A stretch of 64,000 bases of DNA from Welwitschia mirabilis (GCA_051453625.1 JBOZIK010000001.1:60575193-60639192); one strand, 5' to 3'; positions 1 through 10,742 are shown, numbered from the stretch's first letter. Notes: generated from the letters alone by a model not told the origin. Program-made: numbers and translations.

Positions 1-47
1 AAAGGAGGTGGTGAGGGGGTGGGCTGAAGTGGTGGGATGGGTTGATA

Positions 48-73
48 GGGGCGGGGAGGGAGGGTGGGTGGGG
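48..73 (+). other. G-rich tract, potential G-quadruplex
   Basis: Six runs of three or more G separated by one to three bases (GGGGCGGGGAGGGAGGG and onward). The whole of 1-75 is G-rich, unlike the AT-rich remainder. It lies immediately beyond the 3' end of the first J-domain unit when that unit is read on the minus strand, where it would encode a proline-rich tail. Folding is inferred from the base pattern only. Confidence 0.5.
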
Positions 74-1642
74 AGAATATAGCCCTCTATAGAATAGGAA
101 CATGTTATCATGGTTATGGTCAAGAAGGAATCTACCTAAATCATCAGAGAGGACCTCAAATACTTGATTTATCTCCTTAAATTCTTTGGCACATGTTGGA
201 TTTTTGTCTGGATGGAGATAAAGGACTTTTTCCCTGTAGCTCGATTTAATGGCTTAAGGTAGGACTCTGTGAGAGATTCCTAACGTGATGAAGAAACATC
301 TCTTCAGCCCCTGAATGGTTGCCAACAACACCTCATAGCTAGCTGTTTTTATGTCAATTTCCTCCTGTGGTTGAGGTTGGATTTCCAATGAAGAATAATT
401 TGACGTGGAATTCTGCGAAGAGCTGGGACCCAAGGTTGGAATAGGGGAGGGCTGAGCATGCCTACCTCACTTCTGAGAGTTGGGTGACAGTTGATCCTGA
501 GCCGGTTCCTGGGCTATGCTAGAGTAAGACTCCTCAGCTATTTTCTATTAGGCCGAGAGTGAAGACATCTTTCCTGAATGACCTAGGGACAAAGTCGTGC
601 CTCTTTTGCTAGAGCTGTCATGCGCAGCGGTTTCCTATGGAATAGGGTTACTTTTGAAAGAGGTTCTTATTGTAGAGGTCCTCCTAGGGGGAGTCTAGTA
701 AGGACGACAAAAAGGGGGGAGGGGATGGAGGGGGGGAAGACGGGCTTTTCTTGTCCTAATTTCTTGTGATGCTCCCCAAAAGGCCAAGACTAATCCTAAG
801 TACCTTGAGAAATCCTTCTGTTTAAGAGCTTAGATGAAAAAGAATGGCAGGTTCCCCTGACATCCCAAGTTAAGAGCTTTGAGGAAAGTAAAATAAATCC
901 CTGAAAGTTTAGAGCAATTACCTAATTGGATGAAGTAATGGTCCACAATTTCTATACCTAATCTCTAGGGGGCAATAGCACCTTTCTGGTAATGTGTCTG
1001 CTGGGCAGTTTAGAAACCCCACTAGGGAAGAAGTAGAGTGCTTCGCGTTATCCTCTGCTTCCAAATGGAATCCACTTGCCTTTTGCAGGGATCTCTAGCA
1101 TCCTCGAGAGGGAGTCTTCAGTGATTTCTATTAAAGTTCTTCAGAATGTGATGTGTCCTCCTCTTCATCGTCTGTAGAAAGCAGCGATATCAGCCCCCTG
1201 GTCTCCTCTAAGCTTATGGAGACATGGTTCCCACCCCACCACCTATACTTTCTTCTATAGAGTAGGGCATCCTTGGAAGAGGCCTAGATCAAAAGGCTCA
1301 ATTGTTAGTGTGGCTTCCATCACAACTTTGATTTGGAAGTGAAGGTAAATGATCCTTCTTGCTATATTTATAGGAAAGAGTGGGGGGTGTTATTGAAAAT
1401 TAGATTGTTTCTGATCTACAAATCTGCTAAAACATCATGCGAATCCCATTCAATAAATGCATGTCAGGGGCATTGCAGGCTTGATAGTGCTTCCTCATTA
1501 TGGAGATTAATTCTTTGCTTCAAAATTAGTGATGAAATAGATATTGTGTTGTTCCTAGTTTGGACTAGTATATGGGATAGTTAGAGTCTACTTGGAATTC
1601 CCTTTTAAGCAATTAGTCTCTAGTTAAAATTCTCTGGGGGGG
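73..1642 (-). repeat. J-domain tandem unit 1 (about 1.57 kb)
   Basis: This is the most complete copy of a unit that recurs head-to-tail to 9064. Its boundary with unit 2 is set by recurrence of the phrase around TATAGCCCTCTA at 78 and again at about 1646, a period near 1,567 bases. Read on the minus strand the unit has three parts: a 5' portion (about 1640-1000) with a scattered frame including EATLTIEPFDLGLFQG near 1310-1260; a middle portion with a G-rich (minus-strand C-rich) tract at 709-737 and a Ser/Pro/Gln-rich stretch at about 600-360; and a 3' J-domain at 358-88. Stops and frame changes make it non-functional as a single protein. Whether it began as a host gene or as cargo of a transposon cannot be told here. 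Confidence 0.75.
88..358 (-). pseudogene. J-domain (DnaJ-type) fragment, HPD intact
   Basis: Minus-strand translation runs from EIDIKTA, through a helix-II-like SSYREK segment, the loop HPDKNP (codons at 206-214 for HPD), then AKEFKEINQVFEVLSDD. This is the helix II, HPD loop and helix III pattern of J-domains, the Hsp70-stimulating module of Hsp40 co-chaperones. The region before it is rich in Ser, Pro and Gln (GPSSSQNSTSNYSS), as in a linker. HPD is the residue triplet J-proteins need to stimulate Hsp70 ATPase, and this is the only one of the four visible copies that keeps it. Stop codons upstream rule out an intact long protein. A canonical DnaJ zinc-finger or C-terminal domain is not visible. 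Confidence 0.72.
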
Positions 1643-2535
1643 ATTATAGCCCTCTACAGAATGAAAACATGTTACCATAGTTATGGTCGAGAAGGAATCT
1701 GCCTAAATCATCAGAGAGAACCTCAAACACTTGATTTACCTCCTTAAATTCTTTGGTACCTATTGGATTTTTGTCTAGATATAGTCTTAGAGCTTTCTTC
1801 TTATAGCTCAATTAACTTAAGGGAGGGCTTTGTGAGAGAGTCCCAATGTGATGAAGAGGCATCTCTTCTACCCTTGGATGGCTGTCAGCAGAAAATCCTG
1901 TCAAGCAGCGTTCATGTCAATGTCCTCTTGGGGTTGAGGCCAGATTTTAACTAAGGAAGAATATAAAGTTGAGATTTGTGTAGAGCTGGGGCCCGATGCT
2001 AGAGTAGGGGAGGTCTGGTCATGCTTACCTCACTCTTGAGAGTTAGTTGACAGTTGATCCTGATCTGGTTCCTGGGCTGTGCTAGGGTTAAGCTCCTGAG
2101 CTGTCTTCTGTCAGGCCGTAGGTAAAGACATCTCATCTAAATGACTTAGGGGTGAAGTCGCCGCTCTCTGGCTAGGGCTACCATGCGTAGTGGTTTCCTC
2201 TAGAATAGGGGTCATTTTGGAAGGAGTTCTTCTTTTGGAGGTTCTTCTAGGGGGAGTCTAATATGAGTAATGATGGTGGGGTGTTGGGGGAAGGGGCGAG
2301 GGGTAGACGGGGTGGATTTCTTACCCTAATTTCTTATGCTTCTCTCCAAAGGGCCAAAAATAAGCCTGAGTGCCTTGAGGAATCCTTCTGTTTAAGGACT
2401 TAGATAAAAAAGAATGACATGTTCATCTAATACCATAAGTCAAGGAGCTTTGAGAAAAGTAAAATGGATACTTGAAATTTTGGAGTAATTCCCCGATTGA
2501 ATAAAGTAATAGTCCACAAGCTCTACATCTAGTCC
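1643..2535 (-). repeat. J-domain tandem unit 2 (truncated by gap)
   Basis: Directly abuts unit 1 in the same phase and follows it closely in sequence. It matches roughly the first 890 bases of unit 1 and then runs into the N gap at 2536. Read on the minus strand it holds a decayed J-domain (about 1925-1655) and the Ser/Pro/Gln-rich linker with QPQED. A G-rich tract (about 2277-2312) sits at the same phase as in unit 1. Several stops interrupt the frame. Confidence 0.7.
1655..1925 (-). pseudogene. decayed J-domain, HPD lost
   Basis: Minus-strand homologue of the J-domain at 88-358. The HPD triplet is now Tyr-Leu-Asp (codons at 1773-1781), and stops and a frameshift fall within helix II. The flanking words QPQEDIDM and GLSHKALP still align with the other copies. 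Confidence 0.6.
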
Positions 2536-2635
2536 NNNNNNNNNNNNNNNNNNNNNNNNNNNNNNNNNNNNNNNNNNNNNNNNNNNNNNNNNNNNNNNNN
2601 NNNNNNNNNNNNNNNNNNNNNNNNNNNNNNNNNNN
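2536..2635. other. assembly gap (100 N)
   Basis: Placeholder-sized N run between unit 2 and unit 3. By comparison with unit 1, about 675 bases of unit 2 and the first 95 bases of unit 3 are missing here if the array is regular. Confidence 0.9.
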
Positions 2636-2830
2636 TATCTCCTTAAATTCTTCGGCACCTGTTGGATTTTTGTCTAGATGGAGATGAAGGGATTTCTTCC
2701 TATAGCTCAATTTAACGACTTGAAGTAGGACTCTGTGAGAGAGCCCTAACATGATGAAGGGACATCTCTTCAACCCCTGAATAGTTGCCAGCAATACCTC
2801 CTATCTAGTTGTATTCATGTCAATGTCCTC
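2636..2830 (-). pseudogene. J-domain fragment, HPD changed to HLD
   Basis: The best-preserved open frame of the array. It reads MLGLSHRVLLQVVKLSYRKK, then LHLHLDKNPTGAEEFKEI. The middle residue of HPD is Leu (codons 2672-2680), a single C-to-T change from the intact triplet in unit 1. Helix II and the start of helix III are recognisable. The C-terminal half lies in the adjacent gap. Confidence 0.68.
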
Positions 2831-3184
2831 CTGTGGTTGAGGTCGGATTTCCACTAAAGAAGAATTTGACGTGGAGTTCTATAAAGAGCTGCGGCCTAAG
2901 GCTGGAGTAGGGGAGGGCTGAGCATTCCTACCTCACTCCTGAGAGTTAGATGATAGTTGATCCTAAGCCAGTTTCTGGGCTGTGCTAGAGTAAAACTCCT
3001 CAGTTATTTTCTATTAGGCTGGGAGCGAACATGTCTTCCCTGAATGACCTGGGGACGAAGTTGTGCTTCTCCTATTAGAGCTGTCATGTGCAACAGTTTC
3101 CTCTGGAATAGGGTACCTTTTGGAATAGATTCTTCTTATAGAGATTCTCCTTGGGGGAGTCTGGTGAGGATGACAACGGGATGG
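2636..3184 (-). repeat. J-domain tandem unit 3, first part
   Basis: Corresponds to unit 1 positions 169-715, beginning inside the J-domain. The minus-strand frame from about 2830 reads the QPQED linker, then LATIQGLKRCPFIMLGLSHR and SYRKKSLHLHLDKNP. It stops at the N gap 3185-3284, after which unrelated sequence follows to 5630. Confidence 0.7.
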
Positions 3185-3284
3185 NNNNNNNNNNNNNNNN
3201 NNNNNNNNNNNNNNNNNNNNNNNNNNNNNNNNNNNNNNNNNNNNNNNNNNNNNNNNNNNNNNNNNNNNNNNNNNNNNNNNNNNN
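3185..3284. other. assembly gap (100 N)
   Basis: N run at the left edge of the sequence that interrupts the J-domain array, so the exact insertion point is not visible. Confidence 0.9.
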
Positions 3285-3415
3285 TTACTCTCAATGGTAT
3301 TAGTCTTTAGTTATTTCGATGTTTCCTCTCTATTTATCATCTCATTACTTCACCCTCATCCTTAAGAGTACTTGATCATATGAAATTTATTCTATTTAAA
3401 AAAAAAAAAAAGGAA

Positions 3416-3466
<51 letters not shown>

Positions 3467-5630
3467 AAATAATGATTATGATCTTTTGTATTTAAGCTAA
3501 AAACATGGTCACCATGATATTCTACTATACTAGGATAAATTTTCCCAAGAGGGACATTTAGCAATATTGGTAGCTATGGGAACTCCACTAGGGGGTCAAC
3601 TAGCTATGCTTTATAGGTTCTTACTCCTTTAATAGTGGTTACATGTCCCTAATAATGAAATAATAATTATTACTTAGATGCTATGGGATTAATTATGTCC
3701 CTAGTATTAAAGGAATTACTTGTTTCCTAGACTCATTATGCATATATCACTCCCATATGATCATTTCCCTTTTTAGGATTTTACTATGTCTTTGGGATGT
3801 AAGCAAGTGAGTTCATCTCTAAATAGATTTTGATCTTATCATTTATTAATTGAAAATATTAAATACACTTGATCTTAGCATAATTAGTACCTATTCAAGT
3901 GTTACTTTATAAAGTTTTTACATTACATCATGCATTATTAATTAGGTGATTTTATAATTTCTACTAAGGGATCTTACTAGGTTATAATTTAAGATAGGTA
4001 CATAATCTTATTTATGTTCTTAGTTGTCCATCTTAATTTTGTTTTCCTTAGTTATTTTGCTTGATATTTCAAAGTCATTTTTATATCTTTTCTACACATC
4101 ACTTAGGACTTGATCATTCACTAGTTTTCATATTGTTTTTATTTTCACTTGCATTTTTTTCCTCTATAGGAGTTTATTTTATTATAGTACTTTAATTGAT
4201 AGAATCAATATTTTTGAATTTTGGCACATCCTATTTTTGAATCATTTTGAGTTTGAGTACATTTGAGAATTTTACTTAAGCATGTCTTCTTTTACTTGGT
4301 GCATTATCACTGCTTTATCTTGATAATCCTTTATCTATCTTGAGTTCTCCTACTTTACATTGTTATTTATGATTATTTCTTTGATTTTAACCATCCTTTG
4401 GACTTCATAATGGATTTTTGAGGCCTCATTGTTACTATTATTAACTTACTTGCTTTACTAAACTTCACTTTTTTTTAAGAGTCCTGTCATCTGCCTAGTC
4501 GTCTGGACAACACAGGTAGATGATACATAAAATGCATTACTAGCTTTTCATTCTTATATTAATGCAAAATATAACATATTAACTCATAAGTTGGGGGAGG
4601 GATATAATTTTGAGATATTTTTAAGCAAAAATAATAATTTTGAAGGTCATTTTTTAGCTTTTATAATACATATGTATCGTATTCCATATTTTATAAACCT
4701 TAGTTAGTTGAATAATACATATATTAAGATTGTAGTCAAATGAATAATCATCCTTATTTAATTTCCTTATCAAATAATATATCATTCTAAGATTAACCTT
4801 AGTTTGTAATCTCTATAATTTATCATAAAAATGATAAAAATTATGGTAAAAGATTTTTATTAAAAAAAATCTATCCAAACATTTAAAATTATATAGTTCC
4901 ATGATGTGAGAAACTAAATCACATAATAAAACTAATAAATTGGAAGTCTCAAGAGAAAATAATATATTTTACATCTTATTTAATCATTTAGATTCTTGGT
5001 AAAAGTAATGGGTATTCTATATTATGAATAAATATTTTATTTTTTGTGTTATGTAATTGATAGATTTTATGTATTTTGAAGTAAATGAGCATTTGAACAA
5101 GTACATGCACTCTTACCTAGAATCAAGAATGATAAATGAGTAAGTTTACTCTACTATGACTTTTATGTTCTTAATATGTGTAAGGGCACTTTTTTCATAG
5201 CATATGCATTGCTTGGTTCATTAGAATTGAAGAGTTTGTCTCATTATGTCACATGCCAATTTTAAGATTTATGCATTTGTTCTTTTGATGCATGTATTGG
5301 ATGAATTAAACTTGAACATTAAGTATATCAAGATTTTAGTGAAAATTATTAATAAAATACTTAAGCTTTTAACTTGCATACTAGACCTGATATTTAATAT
5401 AGACTTTGAAGCAATTGTAAACACATCCCTATGTTAGGATTTTAGAGTAGTAATGCTTCAATAACTATGTTTTTAGATCAAGTGTAAAAGTAGGTTAAGT
5501 ATATTACTAAAGCTTCAGGTTAATTCATAATAGCAAAGAATAAGAAAAAATAAGATATCAAACCTTATATTATGTAAAATGTTTAATAGTGAATAGTTAA
5601 ATAATCAATAATGAAATAATAAATCAATAG
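3285..5630 (+). mobile_element. Ty3/gypsy 3'-end/LTR-like fragment inserted in the J-domain array
   Basis: Positions about 3350-4560 align by eye, with many changes, to 18,600-19,740. That region follows the polypurine tract of the plus-strand gypsy element, so this is probably a remnant of the same family's 3' end and LTR in the same orientation. Shared landmarks in order are an A/G-rich tract with GA expansion, a phrase around TAGCTATGGGAACTCCACT, GATCATTTC, and GGGATGTAAGCAAGTGAG. From 4570 to 5630 the sequence is AT-rich with no coding frame I trust. A second polypurine-like stretch (GTTGGGGGAGGGA, about 4591) could mark another LTR edge. Confidence 0.5.
3417..3463 (+). repeat. (GA)n microsatellite
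   Basis: About 23 AG dinucleotides following A-rich sequence and GGAAAGGAG. A similar GA array occupies the equivalent place at 18,712-18,758, directly after the gypsy polypurine tract. The microsatellite therefore probably belongs to the element and expanded from its polypurine tract. Confidence 0.9.
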
Positions 5631-6590
5631 TTCTTCTTATAGAAATTCTCCTAGGAGGAGTTGGTGAGGATGACGATGGGGGAATGGAAAGGGGCTTCTC
5701 TTACCATAATTTCTTGTGCTTCTCTTCAAAGGGCCAAGACTAATCCTAAGTTCCTTAAGGAATCCTTCTGTTTAACAACATGGATAAAAAAGAATGGCAG
5801 GTTCCCCTGACGTCCTAAGTTAAGAGCTTTGAGGAAAGCAAAATAAATATCTAAAAGTTTAGAACAATTCCTTGATTGGATGAAGTAACAGTCCATGAGT
5901 TCTGCACTTAATCTCTAGGAGGGTAATAGTACCTTTCTGCTAATGTGTCCACTGGGCAATTTAGGAACCCCACTAGAAAAGAAGTGGAATGCTTCGTGTT
6001 ACCCTCAGCTTCCAAATGGAATCCAATCGTCTTCCGCAGGTATCTCTAGCAGCCTAGAGAGAAAGTATTCAATGATTTCTATTGAAGTTCTTCACAATGT
6101 AGTGCGTCCTCCTCTTTATCATCTGTAGAAGGGGGCGATATCAGTCCCCTAATCTCCTCTAAGCTTATGAAGACATGGTTCCCACCCCATCACCTATACT
6201 TTCTCCCATAGAGCAAGGCATCCTTCGAAGAGGCCTAGATTAGAAGGCTCAATTGTTAGTGTGGCTCCCATCGCGACTTTGATTTGAAAGTGAAGGTAAA
6301 TGATCCTTCTTGCTATATTTATAGAAAGGGGGAGGGGGTATTATTAAAAATCAGATTGTTCTTGATCTACAAATCTGCTAAGACATCATGCGGATCCCAT
6401 CCAATAAATGCATGTCAGAGGCATTGCAGGTTTGATAGTGCTTCCTAATTATAGAGATTAATTTTTTGCTCCAAAAGAAGTGATGAAATATATGCTATGT
6501 TGTTCTTAGTTTGGACTGGTAGATGGGACAGTTAGAGTCTATTTGGAATCCCCTTTTAAGCAATTAGTCTCAAGTTAAAATTCTCTAGGG
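5631..6590 (-). repeat. J-domain unit 3, second part (or separate unit)
   Basis: Corresponds to unit 1 positions about 662-1640, so it supplies the part missing from 2636-3184. Its first 57 bases repeat the last 57 before the gap (3128-3184), much more than a transposon target duplication. It ends in register with the next unit at 6591. The minus-strand content is the 5' part of the unit and has no J-domain. Multiple stops are present. Confidence 0.65.
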
Positions 6591-6875
6591 GGGATTATAG
6601 CCCTCTACAGAATGGGAACATGGTACTATGATTATGGTCGAGAAGAATCTATCTAAATCATCAAAGAGGACCTTAAACGCTTGATTTATCTCCTTAAATT
6701 CTTTGGCACATGTTGCATTTTTGTCTAGAAGGAGACGAAGGGATTTCTTCTTGTAGCTCGATTTAATGGCTTGAGGTAGGACTCTATGAAAGAGCCCTAA
6801 CATGATAAAGAGATATCTCTTTAGCCCCTGAATGATTGCCAGGAACACCTCCTGTCTAGCTGTTTTTATGTCAAT
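6585..6875 (-). pseudogene. J-domain fragment, HPD changed to LLD
   Basis: An uninterrupted minus-strand frame reads QEVFLAIIQGLKRYLFIMLG, LFHRVLPQAIKSSYKKKSLR, LLLDKNATCAKEFKEINQAF and KVLFDDLDRFFS. Helices II and III of the J-domain are clear. HPD is replaced by Leu-Leu-Asp (codons 6723-6731), which would abolish Hsp70 stimulation in known J-proteins. The frame stops at the unit boundary, as in the sister copies. Confidence 0.7.
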
Positions 6876-9064
6876 NNNNNNNNNNNNNNNNNNNNNNNNN
6901 NNNNNNNNNNNNNNNNNNNNNNNNNNNNNNNNNNNNNNNNNNNNNNNNNNNNNNNNNNNNNNNNNNNNNNNNNNNNNNNNNNNNNNNNNNNNNNNNNNNN
7001 NNNNNNNNNNNNNNNNNNNNNNNNNNNNNNNNNNNNNNNNNNNNNNNNNNNNNNNNNNNNNNNNNNNNNNNNNNNNNNNNNNNNNNNNNNNNNNNNNNNN
7101 NNNNNNNNNNNNNNNNNNNNNNNNNNNNNNNNNNNNNNNNNNNNNNNNNNNNNNNNNNNNNNNNNNNNNNNNNNNNNNNNNNNNNNNNNNNNNNNNNNNN
7201 NNNNNNNNNNNNNNNNNNNNNNNNNNNNNNNNNNNNNNNNNNNNNNNNNNNNNNNNNNNNNNNNNNNNNNNNNNNNNNNNNNNNNNNNNNNNNNNNNNNN
7301 NNNNNNNNNNNNNNNNNNNNNNNNNNNNNNNNNNNNNNNNNNNNNNNNNNNNNNNNNNNNNNNNNNNNNNNNNNNNNNNNNNNNNNNNNNNNNNNNNNNN
7401 NNNNNNNNNNNNNNNNNNNNNNNNNNNNNNNNNNNNNNNNNNNNNNNNNNNNNNNNNNNNNNNNNNNNNNNNNNNNNNNNNNNNNNNNNNNNNNNNNNNN
7501 NNNNNNNNNNNNNNNNNNNNNNNNNNNNNNNNNNNNNNNNNNNNNNNNNNNNNNNNNNNNNNNNNNNNNNNNNNNNNNNNNNNNNNNNNNNNNNNNNNNN
7601 NNNNNNNNNNNNNNNNNNNNNNNNNNNNNNNNNNNNNNNNNNNNNNNNNNNNNNNNNNNNNNNNNNNNNNNNNNNNNNNNNNNNNNNNNNNNNNNNNNNN
7701 NNNNNNNNNNNNNNNNNNNNNNNNNNNNNNNNNNNNNNNNNNNNNNNNNNNNNNNNNNNNNNNNNNNNNNNNNNNNNNNNNNNNNNNNNNNNNNNCCCCT
7801 GAATAATTGCTAGGAACACCTCCTGTCTAGCTGTTTTTATGTCAATGTACTCCTATGGTTAAGGTCGGATTTCCACTGAAGAAGAAATTAACGTGGAGTT
7901 CTGTGAAGAGTTGGGGCCTGAGGCTAGAGTAGGGGAGGGATGAGCATGCCTACCTCACTCCTAAGAGTTGGATGACAGTTGATCCTGAGTCAGTTCTTGG
8001 GCTGTGTTGGAGTAAGTCTCCTCAACTGTTTTCTATTAGGCTGGGAGCAAAGACGTCTTCCCTAAATGACTTGGGGATGCAGTTGTTCCTCTCTTGCTAG
8101 AGCTATCATATGCAGTGGTTTCCTCTAGAATAGGATTCATTTCAGAAGAGGTTCTTCTAGGGGAAGTCTAGTAAGGAAGATGACACGGGAAGATGGGGTT
8201 TTCTTGTCCTAATTTCTTGTGATGCTCTCCAAAGGGCTAAGACTAATCCTAAGTGCCTTGAGGAATCCTTCTATTTAATAACTTAGATGAAAAAGAATGA
8301 CCAGTTCCCCTGACGTCCCAAGTCAAGAGCTTTAAGAAAAGAAAAATAAATACCTGAAAGTTTAGAGCAATTCCGTGATTGGATGAAGTAATGGTCCATG
8401 AGTTCTGCACCTAATCTCTTGAGGGGCAATAGCACCTTTCTGCTAATGTGCCTGTTGGGCAGTTTAGGAACCCCACTAGGGAAGAAGTAGAATGCTTCGC
8501 ATTGCCCTCTTCTTCCAAATGGAATCCATTTGTCTTCTGTAAGGATCTCTAGTAGCTTGGAGAGGGAGTCTTTAGTGATTTCTATTGAAGTTATTCAGAA
8601 TGTGGTGCATCTTTCTCTTCATCATCTGTAAAGGGGGCGATATCAGCCCCCTGGTCTCCTCTAAGATTATGGAGACATGGTTCCCACCCCACCATCTATA
8701 CTTTCTCCTATAGAACAGGGAATCCTTTGAAGAGGCCTAGATCAAAAGGCTCAATTATTGGTGTGGCTCCCATCACGACTTTGATTTGGAAGTGAAGATA
8801 AATAATCCTTTTTGTTGCATTTATAAGAAAGGGTAAGAGGTGTTATTGAAAATCAGATTGTTCATGATCTACAAATTTACTAAAAGGTCATGTGGATCCC
8901 GTCTAATAAATACATGTCAGGGGCATTACAGATTTGATAGTGCTTGCTCATTATGAAGATTAATTCTTTGCTACAAAAGTAGTGATGAAATAGATGCTGT
9001 GTTGTTCCTAGTTTGGACTGGTAGTTGGGATAGTTAGGGTCTACTTGGAATCCCCTTTTAAGTA
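6591..9064 (-). repeat. J-domain tandem unit 4 (interrupted by sized gap)
   Basis: Two blocks, 6591-6875 and 7796-9064, around a 920-N gap. The left block holds the J-domain and the right block the rest of the unit. Their gap-facing ends share 51 bases with only two differences, and removing that overlap gives about 1.5 kb, the normal unit length. The unit ends around 9064, where similarity to the other copies stops and LINE sequence begins shortly after. Confidence 0.65.
6876..7795. other. assembly gap (920 N) with duplicated flanks
   Basis: The 51 bases before the gap (6825-6875) and the 51 after it (7796-7846) are almost identical. This suggests either that no sequence is missing or that whole repeat units were collapsed. 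Open frames drawn through it are artefacts. Confidence 0.9.
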
Positions 9065-9794
9065 AGTAGAGACTTTGGTAGTCTTTTAAACAGTAAAAAA
9101 CCTTAATTTTGTTTGGAATTTATCCCTTCCAATACTTCTTATATGCATCCTATTTTTCATACTTCTTTAGAAGGATTTGCTTGGTTGAATCAGACTGATA
9201 AATGTTTAATATAATGAGTTGTTGTCAAGTTTTTCTAAGATGTTTCCTTAGATAGGACTCTCCATGATCAATTGTTTAATCTCTGTATTTATAATTAATC
9301 AAGTTACAACAGGGCTGACCTCCCTCTTACAGTCTCTTTAACATTCTATGTGCTCCAGTGAGGATGCAATCTTTAGGTTTCTAAATCCCTTAACCTCTTG
9401 ATTCCTTTGGGCGGGCAATAGTTTCCCATTTGCAGAGATGAATTTGATGGTGTTCCTTTCCTTTTGACCAAATAAAATCCTTTAATATCCTATTGATTTT
9501 TTGTATGATTTTTCTTGGGGGGCCGATAATGGAAGCTATGTACCAAAAAGAGGAAATTAAACAAGAGTTTGTAAGAATGATTCTAGTTTTGGAGGAGAGA
9601 AAGTTGTTTTACCATAAGTTGCACTGCTTTTGGATGGATTCTAAGATGTAATTTCAGGTATTTATCTTATGCCAATTTTGAAGAGAGATACCCAGGTAGA
9701 TATCCTGTAGATCTCCTAACTTTGTACTCAGGATTCAGGCGATTTCACCCTTTCTGATACATTTTCTACCCAAAGTGTGTAATCTTGATTTCTT

Positions 9795-10100
9795 CTAGTT
9801 AGTGTGTAATCCTGTTGCCCATGCAAAGATGTTCATGACATTTTTTATTGCTTTTTCTTGCCAACATGATGCCCTAGTCATAATGATGGTGTCATTTGCA
9901 TAGTGATTATTGAGAAAGGTTTGGCCTCCAATTCTGATTCCTATAACTCCATTCCTTCTTATAAAAACTTGTAATACATTTATCACAAAAAGAAAAAGGT
10001 ATAGGGATAGGGGGTCCCCTTGTCTCAGCCCTCTTCCTACTGAGAAGAAATTTGATCTATGGTTGTTGACCTTCATACTAAATTCAGTAGAAGCCTGCAT
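9795..10100 (-). pseudogene. LINE ORF2 reverse transcriptase palm fragment
   Basis: The minus-strand frame contains GLRQGDPLSLYLF followed by HYANDT. These are the conserved RT motifs GxxQGDPLSPxLF and YADD of plant non-LTR retrotransposons. The catalytic YADD reads YAND here (first Asp to Asn), so this copy could not make active RT. The next C-terminal segment (9,780-9,540) continues in other frames as thumb-like sequence. Confidence 0.85.
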
Positions 10101-10547
10101 GTCTAGTTAGAGATTAATAATATCTTGAGAAAAGTCTGTTTTCCTAAGAATACATCCTAATGATTGCTAAGTAATAGAATCATAACTTTAGCAATATTCA
10201 ATTTAGTAATAAGGAGATGAAATTTGTATTTTTTAATAGAGTGAATGATCTCATGAGTTAAGATGATTTGGTCTTGGATATACCTGGATTGGATGAAGTT
10301 AGCTTCGTTCTCTGAAATCACATTCGGAAGTAGTACTATAAATTATGCTATAAACACGTAGAGTCCTAAAATCTTCTGGTTTGCTAGCATCCCTTTTTTT
10401 TTGGTATAAGTACCACCCTAGTTCTCTTCATTTCCTTAAGAATCTGTTTGTTGTGGAAGAATTCCTGCATTACATTGTGAAGGTTATCCCCTAGGATGAA
10501 GAAGTAGGATTTAAAAAGTGCAACGACGAACCATTAGGGCTAGGGGC

Positions 10548-10742
10548 TTAGTTATTCTTCATNNNNNNNNNNNNNNNNNNNNNNNNNNNNNNNNNNNNNN
10601 NNNNNNNNNNNNNNNNNNNNNNNNNNNNNNNNNNNNNNNNNNNNNNNNNNNNNNNNNNNNNNTTATTCTTCATGGATCTGATAGCAGATAAGATCTCTTC
10701 TCTACTCAGAGGTTTAGTCAACATATAATTATCTTCACTCAA
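10548..10742 (-). pseudogene. LINE ORF2, N-terminal RT segment
   Basis: Reads MLTKPLSREEILSAIRSMKN, matching the conserved plant LINE stretch that precedes 'KAPGPDG'. The following residues fall in the N gap 10,563-10,662. Both gap edges carry TTATTCTTCAT, so the gap is probably an unmerged overlap of 11 bases. Confidence 0.75.
10563..10662. other. assembly gap (100 N), edges repeat TTATTCTTCAT
   Basis: Identical 11-mers abut both sides of the N run, inside LINE ORF2. Confidence 0.9.

Noticed and set aside
73-358. A functional host J-protein gene
   Set aside because: Only the domain end is readable; upstream stops, frameshifts and the repeat context indicate pseudogenes.
3376-3564. Poly-Leu/Ser frames over GA arrays (also 18,648-18,833)
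   Set aside because: Produced by the dinucleotide repeat; no similarity outside it.
5246-5437. 63-codon frame in AT-rich spacer
   Set aside because: Low-complexity codons, no homologue in the related 3' end at 18.6-20 kb and no conserved motif.
6832-7819. Long open frames on both strands across the large N gap
   Set aside because: They consist almost wholly of unknown residues from the N run, with a handful of real codons at each end.
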